This document shows, piece by piece, positions 15,593 to 24,243 of a DNA stretch of 64,000 nucleotides. Below the pieces are notes generated by a model. That model was given only the letters and a program-made list of their open reading frames with translations. It was not told the DNA's origin and ran no database searches. This DNA comes from Saprospiraceae bacterium (GTDB taxonomy: Bacteria; Bacteroidota; Bacteroidia; Chitinophagales; Saprospiraceae). The stretch lies in contig JAWKLJ010000001.1 of the NCBI GenBank assembly GCA_041392805.1, positions 434,001 through 498,000 of the forward strand. The letters run 5' to 3'. Position 1 is the first letter of the stretch. Every line of letters starts with the position of its first letter. The translations under genes and the position numbers were made by a program.

Positions 15593-16189
15593 TTACTTTT
15601 CTGTTTCTCTTCTTAATTCAGCGGTGTCTCGTTTTTTGATAGGTAACAAAAAAGCAATGTGCTCCACCAATTTCCTGACCTCCATCAGTTCCTGCTGATG
15701 ATAGAAATTCCGAATGTTTCCATCCAGGTCAACCAAGATCAAATATTGGTATAAATCACCTTCCAATTGGCTATTGGCACCAAGAAAGGTAGCCCATTCT
15801 GCCTTAGAGAGATACGGGAAAAGACATTGATTTTCCTCTTCTAACTTATAGGTTGCTTTAAAAGCAGGAAGTCCACTAGCAGCTAATGAATCCACAAAAG
15901 TCACCAGCCTAAAGTCTTCTCTTTTTTCAAATTGGTCATGAAGTTTAGCCAACAATGCCCCTTGCTGCGCCGAAGAAGGCTCGTCTAAAGAAAGGAAGTT
16001 GATAACGCTGATCGTTTCTTTTTCCACTACACTCGTATCAGTAGGCAAAAGGGTGAAGGGACCGTGGTTCTTTAGTTCCCCCATGGTTTCCAAGCGATAG
16101 TTTACCCCCTTCTGAAGATAATACCAAGACCCTGCGGGCAAAACCACTAAAAGCAAAAATATCGCCGCTAATTGTATGACTTTTCGCAT
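15593..16189 (-). CDS. SCO-like thioredoxin-fold protein lacking the copper cysteines
   Basis: The 198-residue protein has an N-terminal membrane anchor (about residues 5-26) and a thioredoxin-like domain in the position where SCO1/SenC copper chaperones occur in this operon type. The strand IS-VINFLSLDEPSSAQQ should carry the CxxxC motif of SCO proteins, but no cysteine is there. The only Cys is in ENQCLFPYLS. A final strand with LILVDLDGNIRNFY matches the SCO pattern. If it is an SCO homologue it cannot bind copper in the usual way; a structural or chaperone role remains possible. Its gene is separated from coxD by a bidirectional hairpin. Confidence 0.65.
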   Translation of the reverse strand: MRKVIQLAAIFLLLVVLPAGSWYYLQKGVNYRLETMGELKNHGPFTLLPTDTSVVEKETISVINFLSLDEPSSAQQGALLAKLHDQFEKREDFRLVTFVDSLAASGLPAFKATYKLEEENQCLFPYLSKAEWATFLGANSQLEGDLYQYLILVDLDGNIRNFYHQQELMEVRKLVEHIAFLLPIKKRDTAELRRETEK

Positions 16190-16285
16190 CCCTATGATTT
16201 TGGTTCTCTAGCCATTTGTAAATAATGCGCTAAGGTATTCTCGCCCTAGACAACTTCAATAACACCAGCACGCGCATTTGGTTAA

Positions 16286-16322
16286 AAAAAAAGGCGAGAA
16301 TAATTAGTTCTCGCCTTTTTTT
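16286..16322. terminator. Bidirectional terminator hairpin between coxD and the SCO-like gene
   Basis: AAAAAGGCGAGAA (16288-16300) pairs with TTCTCGCCTTTTT (16308-16320) around a 7-base loop, with A/T runs on both sides. In the direction of the operon (minus strand) it should end or reduce transcription after coxD, leaving the SCO-like, DUF420 and CPMC genes at lower level or on their own promoter. Confidence 0.8.
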
Positions 16323-16323
16323 G

Positions 16324-16740
16324 CTATCCGATGTGCTCTATTATATAGACATCATCCAGGAGCATCCCCTGCTCATTCGCCGGTTCTGCATTTTTTTCTT
16401 TAATCTGCTCTCTGCGATCTTTCCAGGAATCTCCCTCCTGGAAAAAGGCGATGATCGCCCAAATCAAAAGCAAGGTAGGTAGCAATACACTCATGGCCAA
16501 TCCTTTTACCTCATATCGCATATGCATAAATTCATAAATAATGAAGTAGGCTTTATACAAGGAAAATGTAATCAATCCGAAGCCGACCAGATAAGTAAGC
16601 CAGGTATGGTCTTCTACACCTCCAATAATATATCCTTTGCCAAAAAGGGAAAGACCAACTTCAACCAAGGTGACTGCACCCAGCAGCAAAAGGCCTTGAA
16701 ATACTTTTTTCTTTGATTCTTCGTAGCTTAAATGTCCCAT
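16324..16740 (-). CDS. coxD: Cytochrome c oxidase subunit IV (prokaryotic type)
   Basis: The 138-residue protein has three hydrophobic helices (about residues 14-34, 44-66 and 79-98) as in the COX4_pro family, plus a hydrophilic C-terminal extension of about 35 residues. Its helix with TFSLYKAYFIIYEFMHM is typical. It follows the main subunit III gene by 35 bp and belongs to the haem-copper oxidase. The terminator hairpin begins at its stop codon. Confidence 0.85.
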   Translation of the reverse strand: MGHLSYEESKKKVFQGLLLLGAVTLVEVGLSLFGKGYIIGGVEDHTWLTYLVGFGLITFSLYKAYFIIYEFMHMRYEVKGLAMSVLLPTLLLIWAIIAFFQEGDSWKDRREQIKEKNAEPANEQGMLLDDVYIIEHIG

Positions 16741-16775
16741 TATATATTGGATTTAAAGCAGTTTCAATAATTTAA

Positions 16776-17756
16776 TTATATCAGGTAGAATACCAGGAAT
16801 ACAAATACCCAAACCAAATCTACAAAGTGCCAATACAATCCTATTTTCTCTACCATTTCATGGCCATTATCTCGTTTGACATACAAACCACTGCCTGCGT
16901 TGACCATGATGATAATCAAGAAAACAACACCTGAAAATACGTGGAAACCATGGAAACCGGTAATGAAGAAAAACAAGGCACCAAAGGCTTTGGGGCCAAA
17001 AGCCTCAGCTTGGATAGTTCCTGCATTAGGGCCCTCTGTTATTTTGAATTTTCGGTGAAGTAGACCATCTTTGTCAATGACATGGCCAGCATAGTCGCCT
17101 GGAGCAAGGGCTGATGCAGCACCATGACCATCGCCGTGGTCGCCAGCAGCTTCGTCGCCATGCGCTTCCGTTCCATGTGCTTCTTCCCCGTGTCCACCAT
17201 GACCTGCCATATGGATCAAGTAGCTATCACCAACTTCAAATGTTTCTTCTGATTCTGTACCATCCTCATTCAGATAGACGCCCGCTTCTGCATGCGTACC
17301 AAATGGGTTGCGGGTCACGGTCATGTGCTCCGTTGCAATTAGGTTGGTCCATTCCCAAGCTTGGCAGCTAAGGAATCCAAGTCCTCCCAGGATCGTCAAG
17401 AACATCCAAAAGACCACTCCCTTGATGTTATTGCGATGCCCCTCTTGCACCCCTCGCACCATAGTCACAGAACTAATAATCAGCAAGAATGACATGACTG
17501 TTACGAAAATCAGTGGCAGCTCGCTATCCCCAAAAGGGTGTGTTCTAAACACAAAATCAGGCACAGGCCAGGTCGGGCTACTGAAACGCAAAGAACCATA
17601 AGCGATCAAAAAGCCGGCGAAAGTAAAAGCATCCGACAACAGGAAATACCACATCATCAGTTTACCATAACTTGCCTGGAAGGGTTCCTGTGCTCCAGCC
17701 CACAAATTTTTGTCATCGTGGACTTCGTGCTCAACTACTGTATCAGTTGTTGCCAT
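16776..17756 (-). CDS. coxC: Cytochrome c oxidase subunit III with His-rich insertion
   Basis: Starting at the ATG at 17756, the 326-residue protein has the subunit III helices (KLMMWYFLLSDAFTFAGF, GFHGFHVFSG, GLYWHFVDLVWVFVFLVFYLI). Between helices it carries an insertion of about 100 residues with repeated GHGGHGEEAHG/TEAHGDEAAGDHG units, facing one side of the membrane. Such a loop could bind copper or zinc. An in-frame start 11 codons upstream exists but adds nothing conserved. It is one of two subunit III-type genes in a row. Confidence 0.92.
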   Translation of the reverse strand: MATTDTVVEHEVHDDKNLWAGAQEPFQASYGKLMMWYFLLSDAFTFAGFLIAYGSLRFSSPTWPVPDFVFRTHPFGDSELPLIFVTVMSFLLIISSVTMVRGVQEGHRNNIKGVVFWMFLTILGGLGFLSCQAWEWTNLIATEHMTVTRNPFGTHAEAGVYLNEDGTESEETFEVGDSYLIHMAGHGGHGEEAHGTEAHGDEAAGDHGDGHGAASALAPGDYAGHVIDKDGLLHRKFKITEGPNAGTIQAEAFGPKAFGALFFFITGFHGFHVFSGVVFLIIIMVNAGSGLYVKRDNGHEMVEKIGLYWHFVDLVWVFVFLVFYLI

Positions 17757-17856
17757 CAGTATAGAATATTTTGTTTTTTGTTTATTCAAGTGCCGCCAAT
17801 GGCACCTACTATCTAATGAATGGCTTAATCCTTAGCCTCATTTGCCGATAAACGGC

Positions 17857-18432
17857 TTATTGGATCGAGAAAAACACCATCAAATACAACCATAAAAAGC
17901 CTACAAAATGCCAATAAATAAAGGTCATTTCAAACCGCAATTTTCTTGCAGGTGTTACTTTGAATTTTAAGACAAAGGCATGCATTATCGCAATGATCAA
18001 GGCAGCAATACCGCCTAAAACATGTGCTGCGTGTACTCCAGAGATGACATATATGAAATCTCCCGAAGGATTTGTCTTCAAGGGTACCCCCATTTCCATC
18101 ATGCTCAACCAACCTTGGTATTGCAAAACAACAAATGACAACCCTAGTACTAAACTTATCAATAACAAGCCTTTATATGCTAGTTCCTTTTCCTTTAGAA
18201 AGGAACGATAAGCTAAATGTAAAGTCAAACTACTCAATAGAATAACGGCAGTACTTACCATAAAAAGGGAAGGCAAACGAAATTCCAGCCAATTGCCTGC
18301 TGCTTGCCTTACAATATAAGCACTTGTAAATGCCGCAAACATCATCATGATACTTGCACAGGCCACTGCCAAGGCAAATTTCTTGGGATGTATCTTATTT
18401 CTGGTATATTGTCTTCCTACCGTCACTTCCAT
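17857..18432 (-). CDS. Second cytochrome c oxidase subunit III-type protein
   Basis: About 191 residues from the ATG at 18432, which is 4 bp after the ctaB stop. It has five helices and the subunit III pattern: FAAFTSAYIVRQ, GVHAAHVLGGIAAL, FIYWHFVGFLWLYLMVFF. It is the short form without the His-rich loop of its neighbour. Bacteroidota loci commonly hold two such genes side by side. It probably forms part of the same oxidase. Confidence 0.88.
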   Translation of the reverse strand: MEVTVGRQYTRNKIHPKKFALAVACASIMMMFAAFTSAYIVRQAAGNWLEFRLPSLFMVSTAVILLSSLTLHLAYRSFLKEKELAYKGLLLISLVLGLSFVVLQYQGWLSMMEMGVPLKTNPSGDFIYVISGVHAAHVLGGIAALIIAIMHAFVLKFKVTPARKLRFEMTFIYWHFVGFLWLYLMVFFSIQ

Positions 18433-18436
18433 CAGC

Positions 18437-19336
18437 TTATATTTTATCCACAAATAAAAGAATCAGCGACAAGGGAATATAACCCAAAGAATAGAACATT
18501 AAACGCAAAGCCGTTTTTCGTTCCGGCCCTTGGTAAAAGTTCCATGCCATTATCACGTATCCTACACCTAGAAATAACACAATGATGGCAGACCATAACC
18601 CACTCGCACCTATGCCATAGGGTAACATTCCGACAGGCAACAAACACAAGGCGCAAAGGAAAGACTGCCAACCTGTTTCTTTATCGTCCATTTTGCCGTT
18701 GCGCATAGGCAACAACTTGTATCCTGCTTTGCTGTAATCCTCGTATCCCAACCAGCCAATCGACCAAAAATGTGGAAATTGCCAGAAAAATTGGATACCA
18801 AACAAGCAAAGTGCCAAAAGGCTCAGTTGCCCTTCAGCCGCCACACATCCTATCATCGTAGGCAATGCCCCGGGTATCGCACCTATCAGCACAGCTACAG
18901 GTGAAATCCTTTTCATCGGTGTATACACAAAAGCATATGACACCATAGCCAAGGTACCCAAAAAAGCCGTCCATGGATTAAACAAAGCCAATAAGCTAAT
19001 ACCCACCAGACTCATAAAGCCGGCAGCTAAAACACCTTCGGACAGCGTCATCCTTCCGGCTGCAATCGGCCGGTTGGCCGTCCGGACCATCAATTTGTCA
19101 AAATCTTTTTCTAGCACCTGATTCAGCGCATTCGCTGCACCTGTCACAAGAAAGCCTCCCAATCCCAATATGCCTATCGCTGACCAGGTCCAATCACCAT
19201 TACTGGCAATCAGAAAAGCCATCACCGATGAAAAGACCACCGTAAGGGATAATCTCAACTTCACTAGCATCTTGTAATCCTGTACTTTTTGTACAAGGCC
19301 AGAAAATACGCGTTGCTCTATTGCTTTTACGGACAA
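18437..19336 (-). CDS. ctaB: Protohaem IX farnesyltransferase (haem O synthase)
   Basis: The 299-residue integral membrane prenyltransferase attaches a farnesyl group to haem B, the first step to haem A. The UbiA-family acid motif is NQVLEKDFDKLMVRTANRPI at about residues 70-90 (Asn...Asp...Asp then R-T-x-x-R-P), and the second is in the FPHFWSIGW...YEDYSKAGYKLLP loop. Eight or nine helices are visible. It lies between coxA and the short subunit III gene. Haem A synthase (ctaA) is not in the window. Confidence 0.95.
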   Translation of the reverse strand: MSVKAIEQRVFSGLVQKVQDYKMLVKLRLSLTVVFSSVMAFLIASNGDWTWSAIGILGLGGFLVTGAANALNQVLEKDFDKLMVRTANRPIAAGRMTLSEGVLAAGFMSLVGISLLALFNPWTAFLGTLAMVSYAFVYTPMKRISPVAVLIGAIPGALPTMIGCVAAEGQLSLLALCLFGIQFFWQFPHFWSIGWLGYEDYSKAGYKLLPMRNGKMDDKETGWQSFLCALCLLPVGMLPYGIGASGLWSAIIVLFLGVGYVIMAWNFYQGPERKTALRLMFYSLGYIPLSLILLFVDKI

Positions 19337-19393
19337 AATTCAAGCATTTATGGTAGGCGCCTATCCTTTTGATAGGCCGCACTATGTGTTTAA

Positions 19394-21256
19394 TTAATGT
19401 GCCCCTTCGGCTATTTCTTTCTCGGAAAGAGGGGTAATTTGAGAAATAAATTCATGCCCATCTTTACCGTAATCATATGGCCAGCGCTGTACTGCTGGAA
19501 TTTTACCAGGCCAGTTGCCGTGCCCCGTGTGGATAGGCGTTGTCCATTCCAAGGTACTAGATCCATAAGGATTCTGCGTTGTCATTTTCTTACCTCTCCA
19601 AATACTGTAGAAGAAATTGATCACCATCAACATTTGCAAAGCAAAAACGATAATCGCAGCAATAGTGATGAATTTGTTCATCTGTGAAAAATGGCGGAAA
19701 GTATCAAAAATATCGAAGCTGTAGTAACGTCGAGGGACACCAGCCATACCCAAATAATGCATAGGCCAGAAAATAGCATAAGCGCCAATCAATGTACCCC
19801 AAAAGTGAATTTTACCCAGCGTGTCATTCATAAAACGACCAAACATCTTAGGAAACCAGTGATAAACACCGGCAAACATGCCGAAGAAGGCCGCAATACC
19901 CATCACGATATGGAAGTGGGCTACAACAAAGTAAGTATCATGTAACTGAATATCAATCGCTGAGTTACCTAGGAAAATACCTGTCAAACCACCAGAAATG
20001 AACATAGATACAAAACCAATGGCAAATAAACTGGCTGCGTTAAATCGGATGTTACCACCATATAAGGTAGTAATCCAGTTGAACACCTTCACCGCAGAAG
20101 GTACAGCGATAATCAGTGTAAAGATCACGAAAAAGTTAGAGATGAATGGGTTTACACCAGACATAAACATATGGTGAGCCCAAACAATAAAGGACAAGAA
20201 GGCGATAGCCAAAATAGAATAGACCATCGCTTTATACCCAAAAATGGGTTTACGGGAATGGACAGACAATACTTCTGATACTATCCCCATCGCTGGCAAA
20301 ATAATGATATACACCTCTGGGTGTCCCAGGAACCAGAACAAATGCTGATACAGAATAGGGCTACCACCAACGTGATCCAAGGCCTGACCACCAATATAAA
20401 TTTCACTCAAGAAAAAGCTGGTTCCCAATCCGCGATCACACATCATCAAAAAGAAGCCTGAAGCCAATACAGGGAAAGAAAGAATACCGATAATGGCTGT
20501 AATGAAGAACGCCCAAATGGTCAATGGCAAACGCCACATGGTCATTCCTTTAGTTCTAAGGTTCAAAACAGTGGTCACGTAGTTAATTCCACCTAAAAGC
20601 ACAGATACTACGAATAGCACCAAACTCACGGTCCACAAGGTCATACCTGCCCCGGAGCCAGAAGAGGCCTGCGGCAGCGCACTCAGTGGCGGGTAAGCCG
20701 TCCACCCTCCAGAGAAAGGACCTGTATTCAAAAATAGAGAGGCAAACATGACCACACCTGCCAAAAAGAAGAACCAGTAGGAGAACATGTTCAACAATGG
20801 CGAGGCCATATCTCTTGCACCCACTTGCAATGGAATAAGCAAATTACTGAACGTACCACTCAATCCGGCCGTTAATACAAAAAATACGATTATCGTACCG
20901 TGCATCGTTACCAAGGCGTAGTAAAATTCAGGCGCCAAGGTTCCAATACCTGCATCATTAACGACAATCCATTTGCCCAAAATAGGCTTTAGCCAGGCCA
21001 TACTCTCCTCAGGGAATCCCAACTGCAATCGGAAAACCAAGGACATCAGACCGCCAATAATCGCCCAAAACATTCCTGTAATCAAAAACTGCTTGGCAAT
21101 TACTTTATGATCTTGGCTAAATATATAGGTTGTTACAAAATTCGATTGATACTTGTCACCATGATGGTGGTCATGAAAATGATCATCATAACCAAACTCC
21201 TCTATGAGAAGGTCTTCTTGTGACTGAGGTGCGGTAATTGCAACATTAGTAGCCAT
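19394..21256 (-). CDS. coxA: Cytochrome c oxidase subunit I (A1-type haem-copper oxidase)
   Basis: The 620-residue catalytic subunit has the haem a and CuB ligands: His in MHGTIIVFFVL, HPEVY (Cu-linked His and Tyr, with the Glu of the D-channel in A1 enzymes), the His pair in VWAHHMF, and HDTYFVVAHFHIVMG. Twelve or more helices are evident. The N-terminus before the first helix is His-rich (DDHFHDHHHGD). It reduces oxygen to water and pumps protons. It lies 75 bp downstream of coxB in the respiratory locus. Confidence 0.98.
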   Translation of the reverse strand: MATNVAITAPQSQEDLLIEEFGYDDHFHDHHHGDKYQSNFVTTYIFSQDHKVIAKQFLITGMFWAIIGGLMSLVFRLQLGFPEESMAWLKPILGKWIVVNDAGIGTLAPEFYYALVTMHGTIIVFFVLTAGLSGTFSNLLIPLQVGARDMASPLLNMFSYWFFFLAGVVMFASLFLNTGPFSGGWTAYPPLSALPQASSGSGAGMTLWTVSLVLFVVSVLLGGINYVTTVLNLRTKGMTMWRLPLTIWAFFITAIIGILSFPVLASGFFLMMCDRGLGTSFFLSEIYIGGQALDHVGGSPILYQHLFWFLGHPEVYIIILPAMGIVSEVLSVHSRKPIFGYKAMVYSILAIAFLSFIVWAHHMFMSGVNPFISNFFVIFTLIIAVPSAVKVFNWITTLYGGNIRFNAASLFAIGFVSMFISGGLTGIFLGNSAIDIQLHDTYFVVAHFHIVMGIAAFFGMFAGVYHWFPKMFGRFMNDTLGKIHFWGTLIGAYAIFWPMHYLGMAGVPRRYYSFDIFDTFRHFSQMNKFITIAAIIVFALQMLMVINFFYSIWRGKKMTTQNPYGSSTLEWTTPIHTGHGNWPGKIPAVQRWPYDYGKDGHEFISQITPLSEKEIAEGAH

Positions 21257-21330
21257 TGATAGAAAATTTATTTTGCATCCTCCAATATAGGAGAATTATA
21301 ATATATTATTTCTCGTAAAAATTATTTCAA

Positions 21331-22821
21331 TTACTGTGTCAGAATCTTGAATTCTGTACGGCGATTGTTCGCCCGACCAGCATCTGTATCATTGCTGTCA
21401 AGTGGCCGGTCCTGGCCATAACCAGCAAAGTTCAGTCGGCTTTCAGCAATATCGCGGGCAACAATATAGTCATACACAACCTTAGCACGCTCCTCTGACA
21501 GGACCTGGTTGCTCTCCTTTTCTCCGGTGTTATCGGTATGGCCAGCTACCTCAATGGTCATATTAGCATATTGCTTCATCACTTCCACTAAATTATCTAA
21601 TTCATAACGTGATAGTGGGGTAAGTGTTGACGATCCCGTCTCAAAATTTACATTTTCCAGTCGAATCACCTTCAGACTATCGCTGGTAGCAGCTAATGCT
21701 TTTTGTACCACTGCATTAAAAGCATCCTTACGTGCCTTAATTTCAAAACCCAAAAGCTCATCTTTATAAGGGTCCTCATCGGTACCACGGATGCTGCTGA
21801 GGTAAAAGGATTTTTGTGCACTTAACCATGCATCGTATTCATCCTGCTCCACAATTCTCACCAATCGACGCATACTAAAGTGCCCTTTTCCACACAATTC
21901 GGCACAAGCCAATTCAAAGTTAAAGGTTTCCCAGAGCATTTTTTCGGGATCATTAGGATCCGGAGTCTGGTATTCAGGGTATTTACTTAAGCCTTCGCGG
22001 TATTCTTCCGTTGTCTTTTCAGGTGTAAATATAAAATAAGTTGGCATGCCTGGCACAGCGTCCATTTTCACCCGAAAATGGGGAAGATAAAAATTGTGAA
22101 GCACATCTCTTGCAATGATCCTAACCCGAACTTTCTTACCTTTTGGTAGCACGATCTCATCTACCATCTGGTCATCCATGTTTTTCTCATCGGTCCAGAC
22201 CTGGCCCAAGATATTGGTACCATTAATTTTGGTATAATCTCTCGTTCCCAATTTGCCATCTGGGCCTGGATAACGCAATGCCCAAGCAAATTGATAGCCA
22301 GTAGCCTCCAGCTCGATAACGTCTTCTCCTGGTTCAACGTCTCCCATCGTCTCGTTCCAAACATCTAATCCACCCACTACCAAAAAAGTCATTACCACCG
22401 CAGGAATAATAGTCCAAATGACCTCTAACTTATTGTCATGAGGCATGAATAATGCCTTTTGTCCTTTTCTACCTTGGTATTTCCAGGCAAAATAAAAGAG
22501 CAAAATATGGGTAATAATGAATACAATTCCAGTAAAGAAAAGGGTTACATTAAATAGATAGTCAATACTTTTACCGTGGATAGAGGCCGCCTCATGAGGG
22601 CCATAACCCAACATCCAGTTTTTATAATAAAAAGCTGAAATGACGGTTGCAATCAAGAAAACCACCATGAATATCATGCTCAGGCTTCCGTTCATGCGGT
22701 TGGTTTGCTGTTGCATCTCCTCCTCGCCACGGATTTTACCGGCAAGCTCCGTCACTTTGCCCACCTGAACGGCGATAACGGCAATCAATACAACACAAAT
22801 TATAGCAAGTAATGCGGTCAT
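21331..22821 (-). CDS. coxB: Cytochrome c oxidase subunit II fused to an OmpA peptidoglycan-binding domain
   Basis: The 496-residue protein has an extra N-terminal hydrophobic segment, the two subunit II membrane hairpin helices (about 48-68 and 90-115), and the CuA cupredoxin domain with CAELCGKGHFSM at residues 306-317. After a helical linker, residues 383-496 form a complete OmpA-like domain: NVNFETGSSTLTP, VAGHTDNTGEKESN, LSEERAKVVYDYI, GYGQDRP and NNRRTEFKI. The usual peptidoglycan contacts (Asp in GHTDNTG and Arg in LSEERA) are there. Both domains face the periplasm, so the oxidase could be tied to the cell wall. No c-type haem domain is fused. Confidence 0.95.
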   Translation of the reverse strand: MTALLAIICVVLIAVIAVQVGKVTELAGKIRGEEEMQQQTNRMNGSLSMIFMVVFLIATVISAFYYKNWMLGYGPHEAASIHGKSIDYLFNVTLFFTGIVFIITHILLFYFAWKYQGRKGQKALFMPHDNKLEVIWTIIPAVVMTFLVVGGLDVWNETMGDVEPGEDVIELEATGYQFAWALRYPGPDGKLGTRDYTKINGTNILGQVWTDEKNMDDQMVDEIVLPKGKKVRVRIIARDVLHNFYLPHFRVKMDAVPGMPTYFIFTPEKTTEEYREGLSKYPEYQTPDPNDPEKMLWETFNFELACAELCGKGHFSMRRLVRIVEQDEYDAWLSAQKSFYLSSIRGTDEDPYKDELLGFEIKARKDAFNAVVQKALAATSDSLKVIRLENVNFETGSSTLTPLSRYELDNLVEVMKQYANMTIEVAGHTDNTGEKESNQVLSEERAKVVYDYIVARDIAESRLNFAGYGQDRPLDSNDTDAGRANNRRTEFKILTQ

Positions 22822-22920
22822 TAGTAATGATTTTTCTTACTATCAAAAATACAGATTAAATAAAACTTGTTCACCACCCGATTGATTCCTTAATTTGTTT
22901 AGAATCATTCTTAATAAATA

Positions 22921-24168
22921 TTACACGTGGTGGTGCAAACTCTCTTCAATATATGGATCGTTAGCAGGTTGCAACGGTTCTTTAGCCAATTGGGTAAAGA
23001 AAAACAGGGTAAATCCTGCTAAAAAGCCTATAAATGTTCCCAGCTCTAATAGCCCGGGAATGGTAAAACCCATCATAAATCCAGCTGCATGATGACCAGC
23101 ATCTGTACCATGAGCCATTGCTTCGTGTGCCGTATGAAGTATACCTGGTTTTAACATTTGGAAGAAGTCCCACCAGTGGCCAAATAAAACAAGAATAGAC
23201 ACCAACACCAAAGTACCATACTTGCGTTTTGTATCATTTCTCATCAGAATAAAGAAAGGCACTAAGAAGTTCAAGGCAAAATTCCCATAAAACAACACAG
23301 GATATTCTCGCATCCTCGTCTGGAAGTATACGGTTTCCTCTCCAACATTAGCGTACCAAATCAACATGAATTGAGAGAACCACATATAGGTCCAAAATAT
23401 ACTGAAGGCAAATAAGAATTTACCCAGGTCATGCAAATGTTCATCTGTCACATTTTGGTAGTATCCCTTTCCTTTGAGGAAAACCAAACCCAAAATGGTC
23501 AAGGCAATTAATGAAACGAACCAACTTACCCCAGTATACCAGGCAAATAGCGTGCTATACCAGTGTGCATCAACAGACATCACCCATTGCCAAATGATTG
23601 CAGCACTGGAAAAACCTGCAATTGGTAAAAAAGCTGCCGCCCATATTCTGATCTGCTTATGGTATTTGTAGTCTGCTACGCCATTTTTCTCCTCCTGTAG
23701 GGAAAGACCTCTCAATTTTATAGCAAAGAGAATCCAGGTTCCCACAATGATCAGGGTACCAAAGGTGTACCATCCTTTATTCAAAAAAGAAGATTTACCT
23801 AACAGGATGGCATCTTCCGCTACCGCTTCTGCATCCGCCCAATGGTACAAATGGTGAAAATGTCCCCATAAACCAGCAATAACAGGAATGAGTAGGATCA
23901 GGCCTGGAATAAGAAACATGGCAGCGGCCTCCCACATCCGCTTGAAAACGGTATACCATCCAGCCCATGCGGTAATAAATGCAGCCTGTATAAACACTGC
24001 AATAAAGCCAATACCAGTAAAGAATACGGTATTGTGCAGGTAATTTGACCAAAAGCGAGTGTGCAATTCATCATCTCCTATGAAGGTCAATCCTAAACAT
24101 AACAACCCCAAAATAATTCCACCTATGAGGATTGTCCTATGTTTTGCTTCAAGAACGAATTGGTTCAT
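22921..24168 (-). CDS. actF: Alternative complex III subunit ActF (quinol:cytochrome c oxidoreductase)
   Basis: The 415-residue integral membrane protein has about ten helices and the ActF look of Bacteroidota: FIQAAFITAWAGWYTVFKRMWEA near the N-terminus, FSAAIIWQWVMSVDAHWYSTLFAWYTG in the middle, and FSIFWTYMWFSQFMLIWYANVGEETVYF. It ends in a His-rich tail (ESLHHHV) and has another His-rich loop (HEAMAHGTDAGHHAAGF). It is a membrane subunit of the complex that oxidises menaquinol. It is followed 100 bp later by coxB. Confidence 0.93.
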   Translation of the reverse strand: MNQFVLEAKHRTILIGGIILGLLCLGLTFIGDDELHTRFWSNYLHNTVFFTGIGFIAVFIQAAFITAWAGWYTVFKRMWEAAAMFLIPGLILLIPVIAGLWGHFHHLYHWADAEAVAEDAILLGKSSFLNKGWYTFGTLIIVGTWILFAIKLRGLSLQEEKNGVADYKYHKQIRIWAAAFLPIAGFSSAAIIWQWVMSVDAHWYSTLFAWYTGVSWFVSLIALTILGLVFLKGKGYYQNVTDEHLHDLGKFLFAFSIFWTYMWFSQFMLIWYANVGEETVYFQTRMREYPVLFYGNFALNFLVPFFILMRNDTKRKYGTLVLVSILVLFGHWWDFFQMLKPGILHTAHEAMAHGTDAGHHAAGFMMGFTIPGLLELGTFIGFLAGFTLFFFTQLAKEPLQPANDPYIEESLHHHV

Positions 24169-24243
24169 TGTATTAAGCTTGTAAGATTTTTATTCAATTT
24201 GTTTGGCACAATTGGACTTTAGAATGTTTCCTATTAAACAGTT

